Source: Armillaria gallica (taxonomy: Eukaryota; Basidiomycota; Agaricomycetes; Agaricales; Physalacriaceae). Taken from it: 64,000 nucleotides of DNA. Positions within the stretch are counted from its first letter, which is position 1, and each line of letters starts with the position of its first letter. The stretch is from the NCBI GenBank assembly GCA_037576215.1, contig JBANDB010000007.1:3131001-3195000 (forward strand), written 5' to 3'. A model generated the notes under the pieces. The model had not been told where the DNA came from and ran no database searches. It worked only from the letters and a program-made list of their open reading frames with translations. Shown piece by piece: positions 33,329-46,090 of this stretch. The position numbers and the translations under genes are program-made.

Positions 33329-36300
33329 ATGGATAAACGGTGAGCCCCCTTCACCAGTCTGTAGAAACATTTGTGCTCATGAAATAGCAGGTATCGCTTC
33401 TGTCAGATCAAAGGTACGGTCCCTTCTACCTTCGTATTCACGTTCTTTTCGCTCAGCGCCTTTATTTCTTATTGGTTAGCCATCGAAGTACTTAACCTAC
33501 CCACAGTGTTGGATATGCGGTACTATCGTCTCAAGATCTTTGCAGGAAGTGTCTATAAGAAGACCAATACATATACACTGAAGACGAAGCCACTGACATA
33601 TGCACTGAAGACGAAGCCACTGACATATGCACTGAAGACAAAACCGCTGAAGACAACCCCGATACTCAAGTGGATGATCCATCTTGATCTGTGAGCGGTG
33701 CCAACTTGCTGCTTGAATCCTAGCTTATTGCGTATACAGGAGCCACATCAACAAATCTGAGAGATTCCAGGTAGAAGTACACTGCCGTCGCGGCGAGGGA
33801 AAGTATCAATGCCTCGGTTTTTGTGGAGGATCGATCTGGGATGTTTTGATTGGTGAAACAGACAGTGAGTATATGTAGTAATCTGCACCCTTATTTTGCA
33901 ATCAGTATCTAAAAATCTGTTGCCAGTAATTGTCATGTCCATCAGTAGCAACTCCACCTGCCCCAACATCTCTTTGAAGATCTTCCGGGAAGGTGCCTCC
34001 GACTATTCTTTACCTACATACCTACCTTTGTTCACATGACCAGCAAGTGAGGACCAAGACATGTTGACTGCACCCCAGAGCGGCCCATTGAATACTGTGG
34101 ATCCAGAAAGTCAGGATACCTCAGACTTGTCGGGTCTGCAAGCCGACGAGATCTCTACACGATTGGTGGAAGATGATTGGTCAACTGTGGGAAAACTCGT
34201 TGAGGAAACGGCCAAGCCTAATGAACCCTCGGAATGGATCTCGAAATTGATCGATGGTATTGATACTGTGCAGGATGTGATTGATGCATTCAAGGATGTG
34301 AGCACATTCCTTAGGACCAATTTCTAGGTTCTAATTGATCATTGCCAGCTACACCCTGCTGCTTCAATAGCGTGGGGCATCATTTCCTCTTGTGTTAATG
34401 TAACTACCAGCCTTGTTGGAAGCAGGATGACCAGCTGACCATACTTTTTTGGATAGGTCTTGAAGCAGCAGACAGAATGAGATAAAACCGTACTCCGATT
34501 GTATGAAGCTATGATCATGACCTACAAGGAGGCGAGCAATGACCACTTGCTTTGGCACCGAAAGCAGCTGGAGCCGATCTACAAATCATTGTTCCAGACC
34601 ACAAACGAGTGTGGGATGCTCATCAAGGGATATACCAAAAAAAACTGCTTCAGTGTGTCCATTGTTCATACTTAAAACAGTGATGTCTGAGACATATTTC
34701 AGAGCGCTTATTTTCACTGAATGTGACACAGAAAGCAGAAGAATTCATTCAAGGGTTTGCAAATTTGCGGGAGCAGTTGGATTCGGGTGTAGCAAAGGAT
34801 GTGCTTGTTGTGACATTGGGCGTCAGAGCTAATGTTGATATACTTGGTACATCCCTTCGAATTGCTCAAAAATGTGATCTAAACACAATCTGAGTAGCTA
34901 TGAAGACATTGCTCCAGGAACTAAAGCCCAAGCAGGAACTTGGTCCCAAATTGACATGTATGGCCGGTACACGCGTGGAAACCATCAACTACTTGTTGAC
35001 ATGGATTGCAGAATACGACAACAGCGTCCTTTGGTGTAGTGGTCTGGTGGGAATGGGAAAAAGTGCGCTTGTCGGCACCCTCCATAAACTCCTCTCCTTT
35101 CAAATGAGCGGCCGTAGTCACCTTGCTGCATTCATTCGTTATGACAGGACAGAATACCGACACTCATCAGAACTCATCACGTCCATTGCCTACTCTTTGG
35201 GCATGTTCGATCAGCGCATAGGCAATGCCATCGCTAAGGCATTGGCTGCATGCCACGCCACAGCTAAAATGCCAGCATCCGAAGCACGTAGCCAATTTCG
35301 ACTGCTCTTGCAGGAGCCGTTGGAGACAATTCCGGAATTACAAGATGAAGGGCCTTTGGTTGTCATCATTGATGGTCTTGATGAGAGTAAGATGTCAGAA
35401 GAGTTGCTGGAACTGCTTGCGGATGGATTTGGGCCGACATTACCATTCATGTGGCTCATTGTCTCTAGTCGGCCCGAGGAAAGGATTTCTCGTGCTTTCA
35501 AGCATCGCCCACAAGTCCATTGCTTTCCGCTGGATACCTCCTCATATGAGGTGAAACATGACATACAGCACTTCATCCAGCAAAGGTTTGCCAGCATCAA
35601 GGACAAAAGTGTCTGGGGCATATACGATGAGCAAGATGTTGTCACTTGGCTGGCTGAGCGGGTGAGCGGGTTGTTCATATGGGCGGCCACAGTCTGTTCG
35701 TTCCTGTGCGATTTTCCTGGTCCCAAAAGGCTCGAGGTCTTACTCGAAACTACGATTCCAGCAGACGCAACAATGGCCCTGACAACACTATATCAAACTG
35801 CACTGGAGACCATCGTATCAGAAGTATCGGGAATGAAGGAAGATGTCCGACGATGCATTTGTGCAGTATTAGGTGCCCTGATTGTTCGCCAGGACAAGAT
35901 GACGGTGTCTATGCTTCCTGAGCTTGTTCTGCAAGAAGGAGACCCTTCAGCACAGTACATCATTGACAAATTAGGGAGCATGGTACAAGAGAGAAACGGG
36001 AGTCTGGAGCTTATACACAAATCCTTCGATGACTTTCTCCGGGATCATGGCAGATGTGGTGATGGATGGTTCATAGATGTCAAGGAACATGAAAAGGAGC
36101 TTGCTCGGCAGTGTGTGTTATCCTTGATGATGTTTTTGGAAAGATGGATGCCACACCATGATCGCCTTGAGAAGGATCAGGCACAGTGTGGTCTTTGGGT
36201 ACTGTTCGGTTTCAGAGAGGAGGTGCAGACTCCACACCATGTTGTATTGTCCAGGGGAGAAAGCTATGCTGTGGAAGTTTTCTGGCATCATCTCGACATG

Positions 36301-37895
36301 CTGATTGAACTTGGGATTGACTCTTACCGTTCCTTGTTTGAGTCTTACTTCTTACTCTGGGTCAAAATCCTTGATGCATTCACAGAATATTATGAAGACG
36401 CAGATGTTCTTGCTAGCATTGACCGCGCATTCATGGACATAATTCCCCTGGTCAACGTAAGTTTCATGCCCTATATCATCAATATACACAACCTCATCAT
36501 TGCTTCCATCTAGGCTGAAGTTACAGACCAAAGCCTTCGCACATATGTTTATCATGCCTTCTCATTCTTCAAGTGTTTCTTCCCTTCGTGCACATCAGTG
36601 CATGATGGGATACTCTTGTCACCCTCCGACAACTTCATTTGCAGAGACAGGGAAGGCTGTGGTATCACTGCCCCTTTTGACAAGGAACGCCTGCTAGCTG
36701 TTATATTTTGGCGTGCAGGCAACGGTCAGACCTTGTCTGTATTTCAAAGCTCTCACTATATTCGATCTGAGTCCATGACATCCACTAGTGCCCAATATTC
36801 TGTTGACAGTCATGTGCTGTTCAATGTTGACACAGGGAAGATAGCGGAACCGACATCTGCATCGATACTTTGCTTTCCCGATTTGCAATTACCATCCTAC
36901 GTCGACATTTCCTATGAGCAGATGGATGCCAGTGTTCAGATCATCAGGCTAGTGGGATTGCTGTATGAGTTCGAGTTCTCTCATCTTACTGGTATACGAT
37001 ACAAAGTCATTAAGAGGCATGACACCCTTGATGACAATTGGGACCATAGCACTGACAGCAATGACAGCAATGACAACACGACCATGTTCATCTCTATTGT
37101 CAATACTCAGACCACTCACTGCAACAATTACCTGTTTCTTGAGTGGAGCGAGGACAGTTGCGATATACTTCAATATGCACAGGGATTTTTCATTGTTGAT
37201 AAGGATTTAGGTTCGACATTTAAAGTTGAGCCAGGGACTACTGCTGGTACCAAGAAATGGATAACCCTGGATGACCGCAAAAATATCCATGGGTTCACTG
37301 TCATGGAAGATGGATCTAGGTTACTAGGGTGGATGGTAGCCACAGACCTTATATTGTTATGAGAGTGGGAAACATCAACGGGTACTCTGCGTTCTGACCA
37401 CATACATGGCAGGTTATAGTCTTTGTCATCTTTACAGCGATATTGACCATTTGGGATACAGCTTTTCCTGGTTTCAAAGCCGACCAGAGGTATTCCAGTT
37501 GGGGTAGAAGTCAAATTCGTTGCCAAATGTCACCCGACGGCTCGAAGGTCGCCATCACCGACAAGGCAAGGTCGCAGACATGCACATTGGGAATCATGTC
37601 TGGATCTGGTATGAATAATATCACGGAGCCTATAGAAGTCGTCGAAAATGTGTACGACTTGGCGTGGTTTCCTGATAGCAAGAAATTTGCCTATATTCGA
37701 GATTGGGAACATGGAAGCGATATGGAGAGGTCGTGGGATGTTGTTGTTCAACGTCCTGCGAGCAGACAGAGCACAACAATTCACCATTCGTATGGCATTG
37801 CTAATCACCGTCGAATATTTGTCACTGCCGATGGGTGCAGGCTTATTATTCAAAACGACGAATCATTCATGACATGGGACATTTCGGATTTATAG
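33329..37895 (+). pseudogene. NLR copy 2: C2 / Goodbye-like / NACHT / beta-propeller-like STAND protein
   Basis: Exons 33329-33339, 33391-33413, 33480-33690, 33740-33864, 33927-34297, 34349-34399, 34457-34652, 34703-34846, 34898-36456 and from 36514; the last stretch ends at 37895. Phases match copies 1 and 3 exactly. The C2 part includes WMIHLDL, SERFQVEVHC and SIWDVLIGETD. The NACHT exon (519 codons) is intact, with Walker A GLVGMGKSA near 35041 and Walker B LVVIIDGLDE near 35359. The C-terminal part is WD-like (MSPDGSKVAI, LAWFPDSKKFAYI, MTWDISDL). Damage: TGA at 34037 (linker), TGA at 34478 where copies 1 and 3 have CGA, TGA at 37360 where both others have CGA, and a 2-base shift near 37415. 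The NACHT core could still be made as a fragment. Confidence 0.75.
33569..33649 (+). repeat. 27-bp tandem repeat (three units) inside the C2 exon
   Basis: Three head-to-tail 27-bp units at 33569-33595, 33596-33622 and 33623-33649 encode (Y[TA]LKTKPLT)x3 in frame. Copies 1 and 3 lack the expansion, so it arose within this copy. Confidence 0.85.
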
Positions 37896-38164
37896 AATAT
37901 TCATCTGTATTCAATATTGTATGATACATCTACCTCACTCGCGCTCCCCTGGCACCACGATTCGAAAATCATTGAGCACCAATCAAGATTCAAGTATTAG
38001 GAAATAAACTATATGAAAATTTAAGTTCAATTGAATCGAACATTGTCTCCTGAATTTAGAAGACAATGATTGCAATAGTTCATCATAGCATAGATACACC
38101 CAGGATCACAACGCCAAGCTCTCGTGGTATCGCACAAGAAGTCATTGAAGTTTAAGCAGTGGTT

Positions 38165-38905
38165 GTTCCTATGTAGTGTGTAAGCACCAGAAAACATGAG
38201 ACGAGGTAAGAAACGAACTTATGGTGTGGTGCTTTGATGGCAGTGACCTTGACTTTCTTTTCAGAATTGCGCTTGGCAATGAGAGCGCTAAGAGATGGAT
38301 TGGCGAGAAAACAGAAGCAGAAACAGAATACTCACTCATACTCAGACTTCTGCTCCTTCTGGTGCTCCAATTTTCTTCGCTTGATGGAGCAGAGGTGACG
38401 ACAGCTCTGGAAGCAGATGGGAGTAACAAGACGCTGAATCTTGGGAGCCTCTTCACGTTCTCCTTCTTCCTGCTCTTCACCTCCTGACAGATAACATGCT
38501 TGCGGACATCATCCTCCTTCGACAAGTTGAACATCTTGCGGATGTTTGTTGCTCACTTGGGACCGAGGTGCTTGGGGAGGATGGTGTCACTGAGGCCGGG
38601 GAGTTCTGAATTTGCGTCAAGACAAGTGGAAAACGAAGATAAAAGTGTATGCACCAGCATTTCCCAGTTCCACGATGACCAAACTCAACATAGCAATATC
38701 CAGGCCCACTGTGCATCCACGCACAGACATTCGCTTCCTCTCATCCGTCCTGCGAGTGCGATACATGACTGGCCATTGGACAACAACAGACAGACACGAT
38801 AGGGGAGGAGCACAGACTGCTTCATTGGAAAACCCTGCTTGCCGATTCTTCCAGTAATCCAGAAAACGTATCCCTTGAGCTCGTCAGGAATGCTTCGATC
38901 TAAGG
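38165..38905 (-). pseudogene. eS6 ribosomal protein fragment, copy 2
   Basis: Minus-strand pieces read [20 protein letters not shown] (about 38840-38900), [16 protein letters not shown], a frame-shifted ERKR...VRG piece near 38730, then [20 protein letters not shown] (38475-38534) and a broken C-terminus with KSRSLPSKHHT near 38225. Order and spacing match an intron-containing eS6 gene. Frameshifts and missing pieces show it is a pseudogene. Confidence 0.65.
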
Positions 38906-39039
38906 CATTGGGATGCTATTGGCATATAAGCATGCTTGGTTTTTGAATGAGTGGTCTGACCGCTAGGACCGCTGAGAAGGAAAGAAGAGGAACGAAGTCG
39001 GTGGTTCACGGGAGAGACAAGTCAGTGCAGATACTGGGT

Positions 39040-40720
39040 ACAGTCCGGAGTCCGAAAGTCTGAAAGTGTCAACTGTGGGAACAGCTTTTGCCACCCGCGC
39101 GCTCATTGACATCCTCTTAGCACATCACTGGCGCCATCGTAAACTCACCTAAATGGGCAACGATCTCTTGGGTTCCCTTCCCTCGGACATTAGACCTCGC
39201 AGACACGCACCTCCCTGCTGGCTCTCTCTAGAGTACAATTTACGCGGAGCCTTTAGAAGAGAAACTTGGATAGCGAGACTACCGCCAGCACAACCAGTCA
39301 TTGTTGATGTTGGCGTCAGCCACTATCTGTGCGTGCAGACTATGTCTAACAGCCACCGCTGTTTGAGCCAGAGCGAGTGCCAACCACCGAGCGACTCATG
39401 GCTCTGTCACATGTAGAACCTTCTTGTTGCGTTACTCATTCTCAGGTGCTGACATGCTGTTGATGCAATCTTTAGTATGCATCATCACTTCACCTATCTA
39501 GCACACTCTTTGCACTGTCAGCACAACTCAGCCTGGCCTTATCAAAGCTCGTCGCAACTCGGACTCTAGACATCGCCTCCATGGGCTCAACAAGTGCTCT
39601 TCAGCTCTCGAGCTACAATCCTTCACATAGACTAGGACGTCAACTAAAACCATGGCTCAGGATTTCTGCAACTCATATGAAAGGGTATCTCATTCATCGT
39701 GAGTGTGTCGTTGGTCTACTGCCATAGTTTCATTGACCCATTTCTAGGCAGTTTTGGATTGTCTTATTATGGTTCCTCCTCCCATTAGTGCTTTAGCCTT
39801 CGTCTTCGTATCTATGATATATGATGGTGCCTGCCCTTATCAAGAAAGATTGAACTCCATAAGACTTAGGATTGCCGAAGGTGTGTTCTCTTTTTATTCA
39901 CGCCGTGTTTTCTCATCAACTAAGCAATGTCGTTCAACTGCAAGATACTTGGTTCATACGTGTCATGAATGCATACTTCGACTGAGTACTATGCAGAATT
40001 CGCACTCGAATAGTATGCGGCACAGATGGCCCTCTAGTGGCTTCAGGGTGCGTCAGTTCTCCTTTCGATGTTTTATTTGGAACTAATCAACGCTGCGATG
40101 TTGGTAGACTCGTATTCATTGCTCATTCCTTCATCGACAACTGTCGCGAAGTAGAACATACCTTCATTGACCATACTCACCTTGCCACTGGACCCTACCA
40201 TCGACCTGCAAAGCATGCCAATGAAGACTATCCATTCATCTTGCAGGACGCTATATGCTCTTCTCGTTGGATGACGACATCCCAAGTATTCTGAGTAATA
40301 ATTGTTGCTTCACAGACATTTTCTACGAGCGGGAGAGTACGGTTGATATTTTGCATAATCGAGCGTTGTCGGTGCAAAGTCCCATCGTAGTGCGTACCCT
40401 ATTCTCTTGAGGTGCATTCCCCGTTTGATTGGCATAGTTAGGTACTCGGGCATGTCTTTTACGTGCCACTATGGACACAGACAGCGATTTCAGCCCAGAC
40501 AGAGTTTTATTTTAATCTTTGAGGAGAAGTTCAGTTGGTTAGTCTCAGTGTGGTCTACTAGTCTATTCATTGACAGCCCGTTAAGGTTTCCATGGTGTTC
40601 GTCAAAGCAACGGGCGCCCTGCATGTCTCTTAGTTGGGCCGAGTCACTCGGGAACCAGTTCAAGGCTACAGCACCAGACCCAATGTGAGGCCTCCAAGTT
40701 GCTGCTATATCTCCTCATTG
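39040..40720. repeat. Module Z, copy 2, with unrecognised plus-strand gene remnants
   Basis: Stretches at 39480-39720 and 39750-40290 match 46230-46500 and 46500-47090. In both, a plus-strand reading gives ALQLSSYN-like and RVPPPISLRLR-like pieces in the same order, so an old protein-coding gene is likely. Frames are broken in both copies, and I do not recognise the family. Confidence 0.4.
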
Positions 40721-40739
40721 ACCTTGAAGCTGCGGCGCC

Positions 40740-41245
40740 AAGCCTCTCACTCATACTCATACTTCTGCTCCTTCTGGTGCCCCAACTTTCTGCGCTTGAC
40801 GGAACGGAGGTGACGATGGCGCTGGAGACAGATGAGAGTAACGAGACACTGGATCCTAAGAGCCTTGGTGTAAGGCTTTGTGTTCTCGGTCTTCTCTCCT
40901 GACGAATAGCGTAGGGACATCATCCTCTTTGGACAAGTTCGCGGATGTTTGTTGCCTGCTTAGGACCAAGGCGCTTGGGGAGGGTCAGGCTAAGGATTTC
41001 TGAATTCGCATAAGTAGAAGTAGAAAACGAAGATAAAAGCAAGATAAAAGTGTTCACAGCGACCTCTCCCAATGACCAAACTCATGCACAAGATAACTTT
41101 CGCTTCCTCTCACCCACCCAGCGAGTATGATAGCGCAAGTGGCCGTCGGACAACAACAGACAGACACGGTAAGGGAGGAATATGCTTACCAGTATCGTAC
41201 ATAATCGGAAGACATATTCCTTGAGAATGTCAGGAGTACTTCGTT
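40740..41245 (-). pseudogene. eS6 ribosomal protein fragment, copy 3
   Basis: The segment aligns base by base with the eS6 fragments at 38165 and 55790: the block around CAACTTTCTGCGCTTGACGGA, the TTGGACAAGTTCGCGGATGTTTG block and the GGGAGGGTCAGGCTAAGGATTTC block. Unlike the others it is not directly downstream of an NLR gene. Confidence 0.5.
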
Positions 41246-41319
41246 TTAGGGTGTTGGGGCTGCTATTGGCATATAGCTATGCATGATTTGTGAATAAGCG
41301 GTCCCGCTGCTGAGTATTA

Positions 41320-42040
41320 TAAAATACGCAAAGAAAGAAGTTAGCAGTTCATCGGAGAGTAAACCCGGGCTTCCATCTTTGCATTTTCTCTGTTCCGTAT
41401 ATCATCGCCATTTGTCACCCTCAGCGACCTTTTGAACGAGCCCCTGCTTTTCAGATCAAGACTTTGATATATCCTGCCTCAATTGGCATCTCCTGCCTGT
41501 ACCGGCGAATCAATACTGTAGTATCTACTCTTCCTAAAGATGGGCTGTAACAACTCACAACCTTGCCCAGCTTCCCGCCAACAGTCTTAGCTTTAGCTTC
41601 TCCAGTGGTCTGTCGTTCAACAGCGTTGCCTGTAAAGTGACAGTTGGTGACTAACTAGAGTCTGCTCGCTGATTATGTATGTCATCAGTGCATGCTTCTG
41701 TTGCAGACGCTGATGTCTGCAAGAAACGGCAGCTCCAGGATGGCCTGGATTTTGACAGTAAATCATTACCCTTCAATATGGAATAGAGCCAACCTCTTTG
41801 CCTGTGAAGACCTCGAATATCTTAGTGTGATTCTGAACTTCTTCCCGAATGCGGTATGTATAACCTTTCGAAATATGCGAGATGAAGATCACTTTCGCAG
41901 TGACTATGCATGGCGGTGTAACATCGTGTTTCGTCTTCATTGCCCCTTGTCCGCGCATAATCGACTCTCAACGGCGAAGAAGTCTTTTCTTGTAAACCGT
42001 GATCGTCTCTGTTTACACCGTTTGGCGCCGCCATAAAACA
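41320..42040. repeat. Module X, partial copy 4
   Basis: Has the TAAACCCGGGCTTCC motif (41362) and a segment at 41840-42010 matching 17020-17230 of copy 1. It ends at about 42040 before any NLR exon, next to tRNA-like sequences. Confidence 0.45.
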
Positions 42041-42105
42041 ATTCTCAAAGATTCTCTTCTGATCATTCTTTTTCCAAAAGAAAAAAGAATTTGCATCCAT
42101 TAATC

Positions 42106-42168
42106 TCCTGGTGGGACTTGAATCCAGGTACACCGGCTACTAGTACTAATACACCACTAGAGACTTAA
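42106..42168 (-). ncRNA. tRNA-like fragment
   Basis: On the minus strand GTCTCTAGTGGTGTATTAGT is followed by a B-box-like GGATTCAAGTCC and CCAGGAGAT, giving pairable ends. No 3' hairpin. It could be a decayed tRNA or a SINE head. Confidence 0.4.
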
Positions 42169-42282
42169 GGTTCATGTTCGTCAATATCATTCAAGTAACG
42201 GCCAGACTCGGGCATGCACATGAATGTTTGAACCCCCAAAGCGATGCACTGGGAGAATAATGCGCCATGAAGCAAAGGGAAC

Positions 42283-42406
42283 AAAAAACACAACATACGC
42301 CCTCTCGGCTGCCAGGAGGGCGTATAGTGCGATCTCTCTCGCTGGGAATCGAACCCAACAGGAGAAAGCAACGTCACACGCTTCCTCGGTACACCATCAG
42401 GGAGCT
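42283..42406 (-). ncRNA. tRNA-like repeat with 3' hairpin and T6, extra copy near type B
   Basis: Minus strand: A-box-like TGGTGTACCGAGG, perfect B box GGTTCGATTCC, hairpin ATACGCCCTC / GAGGGCGTAT (42295-42325) and TTTTTT (42283-42288). It has the best-preserved terminator of the family. Confidence 0.58.
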
Positions 42407-42668
42407 GTTACTAGGTTTTACTGTGAGCTGTCCATTATTTATGCAAACGATATGTTGCTCATTGAGGAGAGTGGCCGCCAAAGTTAAATTATGCTGAGTC
42501 TCTTGAGGAATCACCTGAGTGGGAGCCTGCATACGAGTGCTGGAGAAGAACTGGAATTCACAGGACGAAATGAATAACGAAACTCCGGAGCATGTATATA
42601 CTGACAGAAAATAATCAACTAGATGTGATAGCCATGGCCTTGAATTCGGGAGGACGATATTTCCAAGC

Positions 42669-42786
42669 AAAAAGTCTCGCAATGCACACCTTCCCGTCCT
42701 CGGGAGGGCGCATGCTCCAATCTCTCTGGCTGGGAGTCGAACTCAACCTTCGCAGCCCGCGCTTCGCGATATGCCAACAGAGAGCT
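42669..42786 (-). ncRNA. tRNA-like repeat with 3' hairpin and oligo-T, type A copy 2
   Basis: Minus strand: TGGCATATCGCG, B box AGTTCGACTCC, hairpin with CCCTCCCG / CGGGAAGG arms, and TTTTT (42669-42673). It is very similar to 27042-27160. Confidence 0.58.
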
Positions 42787-43134
42787 GGGTAGATCGAACG
42801 TTGCCAGGCCCATATCGCTGTGGTGATTCATTTAGGTAAATGGATCCGCGGATGCGAAATGCACTGTATGCCTGCTCGGGAGTCTGCAGCGTATATCTTG
42901 AATCGATGGCCTAAAGTCACAGTCGTCTTTGTTTGAAGAAACCGCCGCATATCATTGGAAGGTGAAAAATGAACAGAGGCTATTTGCCTCACATATGAAA
43001 TCCACAAGTGTGAGGCCTATGATGGAGATGAGTCACGAGGCTCAGAAAGAACCGCTGAGTACAAGGGCTTGCCCGTAATTACATTATGGATAGTCAGTCA
43101 TCCAGGTTCCAAAACACCAGAAGCAACATGAAGC

Positions 43135-43258
43135 AAAAGGCTTCACAATATACGCCCTGCCGTATTGAGCAGGACGTGTGTTGCGATCTCTCTCGCAGGG
43201 AATGGAACCCAGCTACGGGAGGCGATGAGGCCGCTTCCCCAATATACCATCAGAGAGT
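43135..43258 (-). ncRNA. tRNA-Glu-like repeat with 3' hairpin, type B copy 2
   Basis: Minus strand: TGGTATATTGGGG, anticodon loop GCCTCAT (CUC retained), B-box-like GGTTCCATTCC, hairpin CGTCCTGC / GCAGGGCG and TTTT (43135-43138). Confidence 0.52.
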
Positions 43259-43670
43259 TAATGGCCATCCTACAGTGGACTCTATCAGAGTCGGCCTACT
43301 ATGCATGTGAAGACGCCGTCGAAGAAGCGAGAGCGGGCTGTAAATTGCGGCTGACACAATGGAAGCCCGCCATTCCAAACCAGAGTGTTTAGGATGGGAA
43401 CAGGGAGAAAAGGAGCTGAACAAGAAGCACTGAATGAGGGACATAGAATACAGTGAGCTAGCTGGATGCAAAACGAACAGAGGAAACCCACACATTCAAG
43501 ATACATGGCAACACCTCTGGAGAAAATGGACCAGAGCGAATTCTTCCCTGAGGTTTGGGGCAACTCGGAAAATTGGTGATAGACATGTTGACGCCAAAGG
43601 GATGCAAAGACTGGACTTGAAAATGGTATGCTGAGCCGGAGATTGGAACAAAGAATGATCTGCCCTGGAC

Positions 43671-43793
43671 AAAAACAATACGCAGCACACACCCTCCTTT
43701 CTTAGGGAGGGCGCGTGCTACGATACCTCTTGCTAGGAGTCGAATCTAGCTCGCAGAGCGAATGACACGCATCCCCGATATGCTAATAGAGAG
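43671..43793 (-). ncRNA. tRNA-like repeat with 3' hairpin and oligo-T, type C copy 2
   Basis: Minus strand: TAGCATATCGGGG, B-box-like GATTCGACTCC, hairpin GCGCCCTCCC / GGAGGGTGTG and TTTTT (43671-43675). Confidence 0.55.
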
Positions 43794-43799
43794 ACGAGG

Positions 43800-46090
43800 C
43801 TTCGCTGGCATTACATGACGTTGTTTATGCAAACGAGAAAGCTCACCGATGCCGTGCCCCATGCTCAGGGTGTGTAATCGAGTCGATGCAGAAGGATGAC
43901 GGAGAGTGGAAAGACAGATGGGAATAGTCGCTATGAAGATAGTCCGCAATGGTAGCCCACCCCAACAGCGAGGGTTCACTGATATAGTGAAGAGAATCTC
44001 CAAAGACAATGTGGATCTGGCAGTGTCGAACGTTAGCTGGGGATCTCATCGATGTCAACTGGTAGTCTTGCATGGCCAAGTGGAGACAGGGACGGGGGGC
44101 GATGTGATGTTGCGAAGCATGCACAGAAGACTTGAACGTGCACAGATGTCTGATTTCGAGTGAGAGTCATATGTCTGTGAGGAAATGCGGCAACAAGGTA
44201 GAATGACGATCTGTGACGTCGGAGGCTTGGTGGAACTGTTATGGAATCCGATACAGGCTGGTTCCATGGGCCACTCTAGGTGGACAGTGATGAGGGTGGA
44301 ATCGAGGTTGTTGTCGTCCATGAAACAGGCGGTGGGGTGGATGAAAAGAAAGAGGCAGCAAGAGGAATGATGTCGCGCGCCGTGTTAGAGGGATGATGTC
44401 AGGGGGTGAGAGCAGCGTCGTATCCCGCCGGCCATGGTGGATGACAGCGATGTGATGTCATGGCGGCGGAGACGAGGTGAGGGCAGGCGAGCGACGTGTG
44501 TCGTATACGTGGTGGATGGGAGGGAAGGGATGTCACGCAATAGGGCCTGGCCTCGCGATAGTGACGGGAGGTCCGCGTGCTCACGATCATGACGGCCCAA
44601 TGCCTGGCTCTCCCTCACTGGCTCTTTGCTCACCTCCGGCTCGATTAGCTCGCCTTCGGCTCATGGCTTGCGGCCTGCGCAGGTGTTCGCTAAAGCTCAC
44701 CTCCCTCACCTATGCTCGGGTTCAAACCCTGTGCACGGCCTGTACTTGTTCGTTCAAGTCTGGGAAGAATGATTCCGATAGAGGTGGCGCCCTTCAATGA
44801 TGACAATACAGGTCAGAGTAGGCGCCTGTGCTTTCGTCCCCTGCACACCGGTCGCTGGTGGGTCAAACTGTGAGGTTTCTCTCGGAACCAGGTCTGGCTC
44901 CTCCTCCTCCCCGCCCATTAAGTATTGCATGCGGATTCACGGGTGGATACAGTCATCCACCAGTCCTTGATACGGTGAAATCGAAAAGAGCCTCGGATAA
45001 TCTTGTACGGCATCAGGAGACCAATCGGACTGTGCCAATTACTACATCTGTATCTAATGTATATATCTAATTGCATTTCTGAGCATATGCAGAATGGGTA
45101 GCATGATATCAGACAAGATCAGTTGCGAAAGTCCATATCAATGGGTTCACAGGTCCTTGATACGAGTCACGTCATGCATGATATGCCTGTTTTGGATGCC
45201 ATCATCACTCCCATCACTGAGCTACTGTCTCCCATTTCCTCATCTTTGTTGACTTCCGCAGCCTCATTATCTTCAATGCCTTTATTCCGGATACCTGAGC
45301 CTTGCGAGTACCTGTTTCACATCTGGAAATATTGTAGGGCATGCCAAAGAAATTTACCTATTCTCGATTTGGTAATCACTCTGTGACACTTTGGTGACAT
45401 TTTCAAATCAGTTCTGCACAGAATCTCAAAAACCAAGGGTTCACATACCTGCTTCGCCCTTCAGAGCTGGGATTGTTGGACTTTCATGTTACTGAAATAA
45501 TATGTACCGAAAAGAATCAGGATTTTTTCCATCGAACTGCATTGAGATGCAGATTAAATTTCATCTTATTTGTAATTGGTGATAATTTCGAAGATTGTTG
45601 GTCGTAGACTTCGGGGATTTCTTATATATTCATAGAAGATATAGATATGATGTCTATGCATACAACAAAAAAAGTCCGAAGCAAATAGGTATGATCTTGA
45701 GGAGGGAAGGTCCAACATATCAAGGAGTGGTGCCGGATCAAGGACCGGTGGATGACTGTAGCAAGTTTGAGGAGATGTGGAGCAAAGATCGTGGTTGTTT
45801 GTGGAAGGGAGATAGTCACTAGCCACGGATGTATAGTTGCCACTAAAATGTCAGCGATCTCTCAGACGGCCTGTGCGAGAAGCTAGTCGATGCGATTGTC
45901 TGATCACAGGAAATTGAGTCTGCATCCACGCGTCAATCAAACGAGGATAAAACGATGACGGACTCGACGCAAGGTGCAAAGTTGGTTTGTTTGAGATATT
46001 GCTTGGAGCGACCACGGAGAAAGGGCGGACGTCTAAGCCGCGAGTATCAATAGCGCAGAGTAATAGGAGTGTTGAGACGGCTGAGTAGTC
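43800..46090. repeat. Module Y, copy 2, interrupted by unit-specific DNA
   Basis: 43840-44120 matches 28190-28470, and 45795-46090 matches 28770-29085. The DNA between is longer than in copy 1. It includes a GC-rich stretch at 44350-44770 and an AT-rich stretch at 45080-45790 that I do not see in the other units. A short frame at 45123-45386 has no recognisable domain. Confidence 0.45.

Noticed and set aside
33569..33649. CRISPR-like array
   Set aside because: Units are directly adjacent with no spacers, encode peptide repeats in frame, and the host is eukaryotic.
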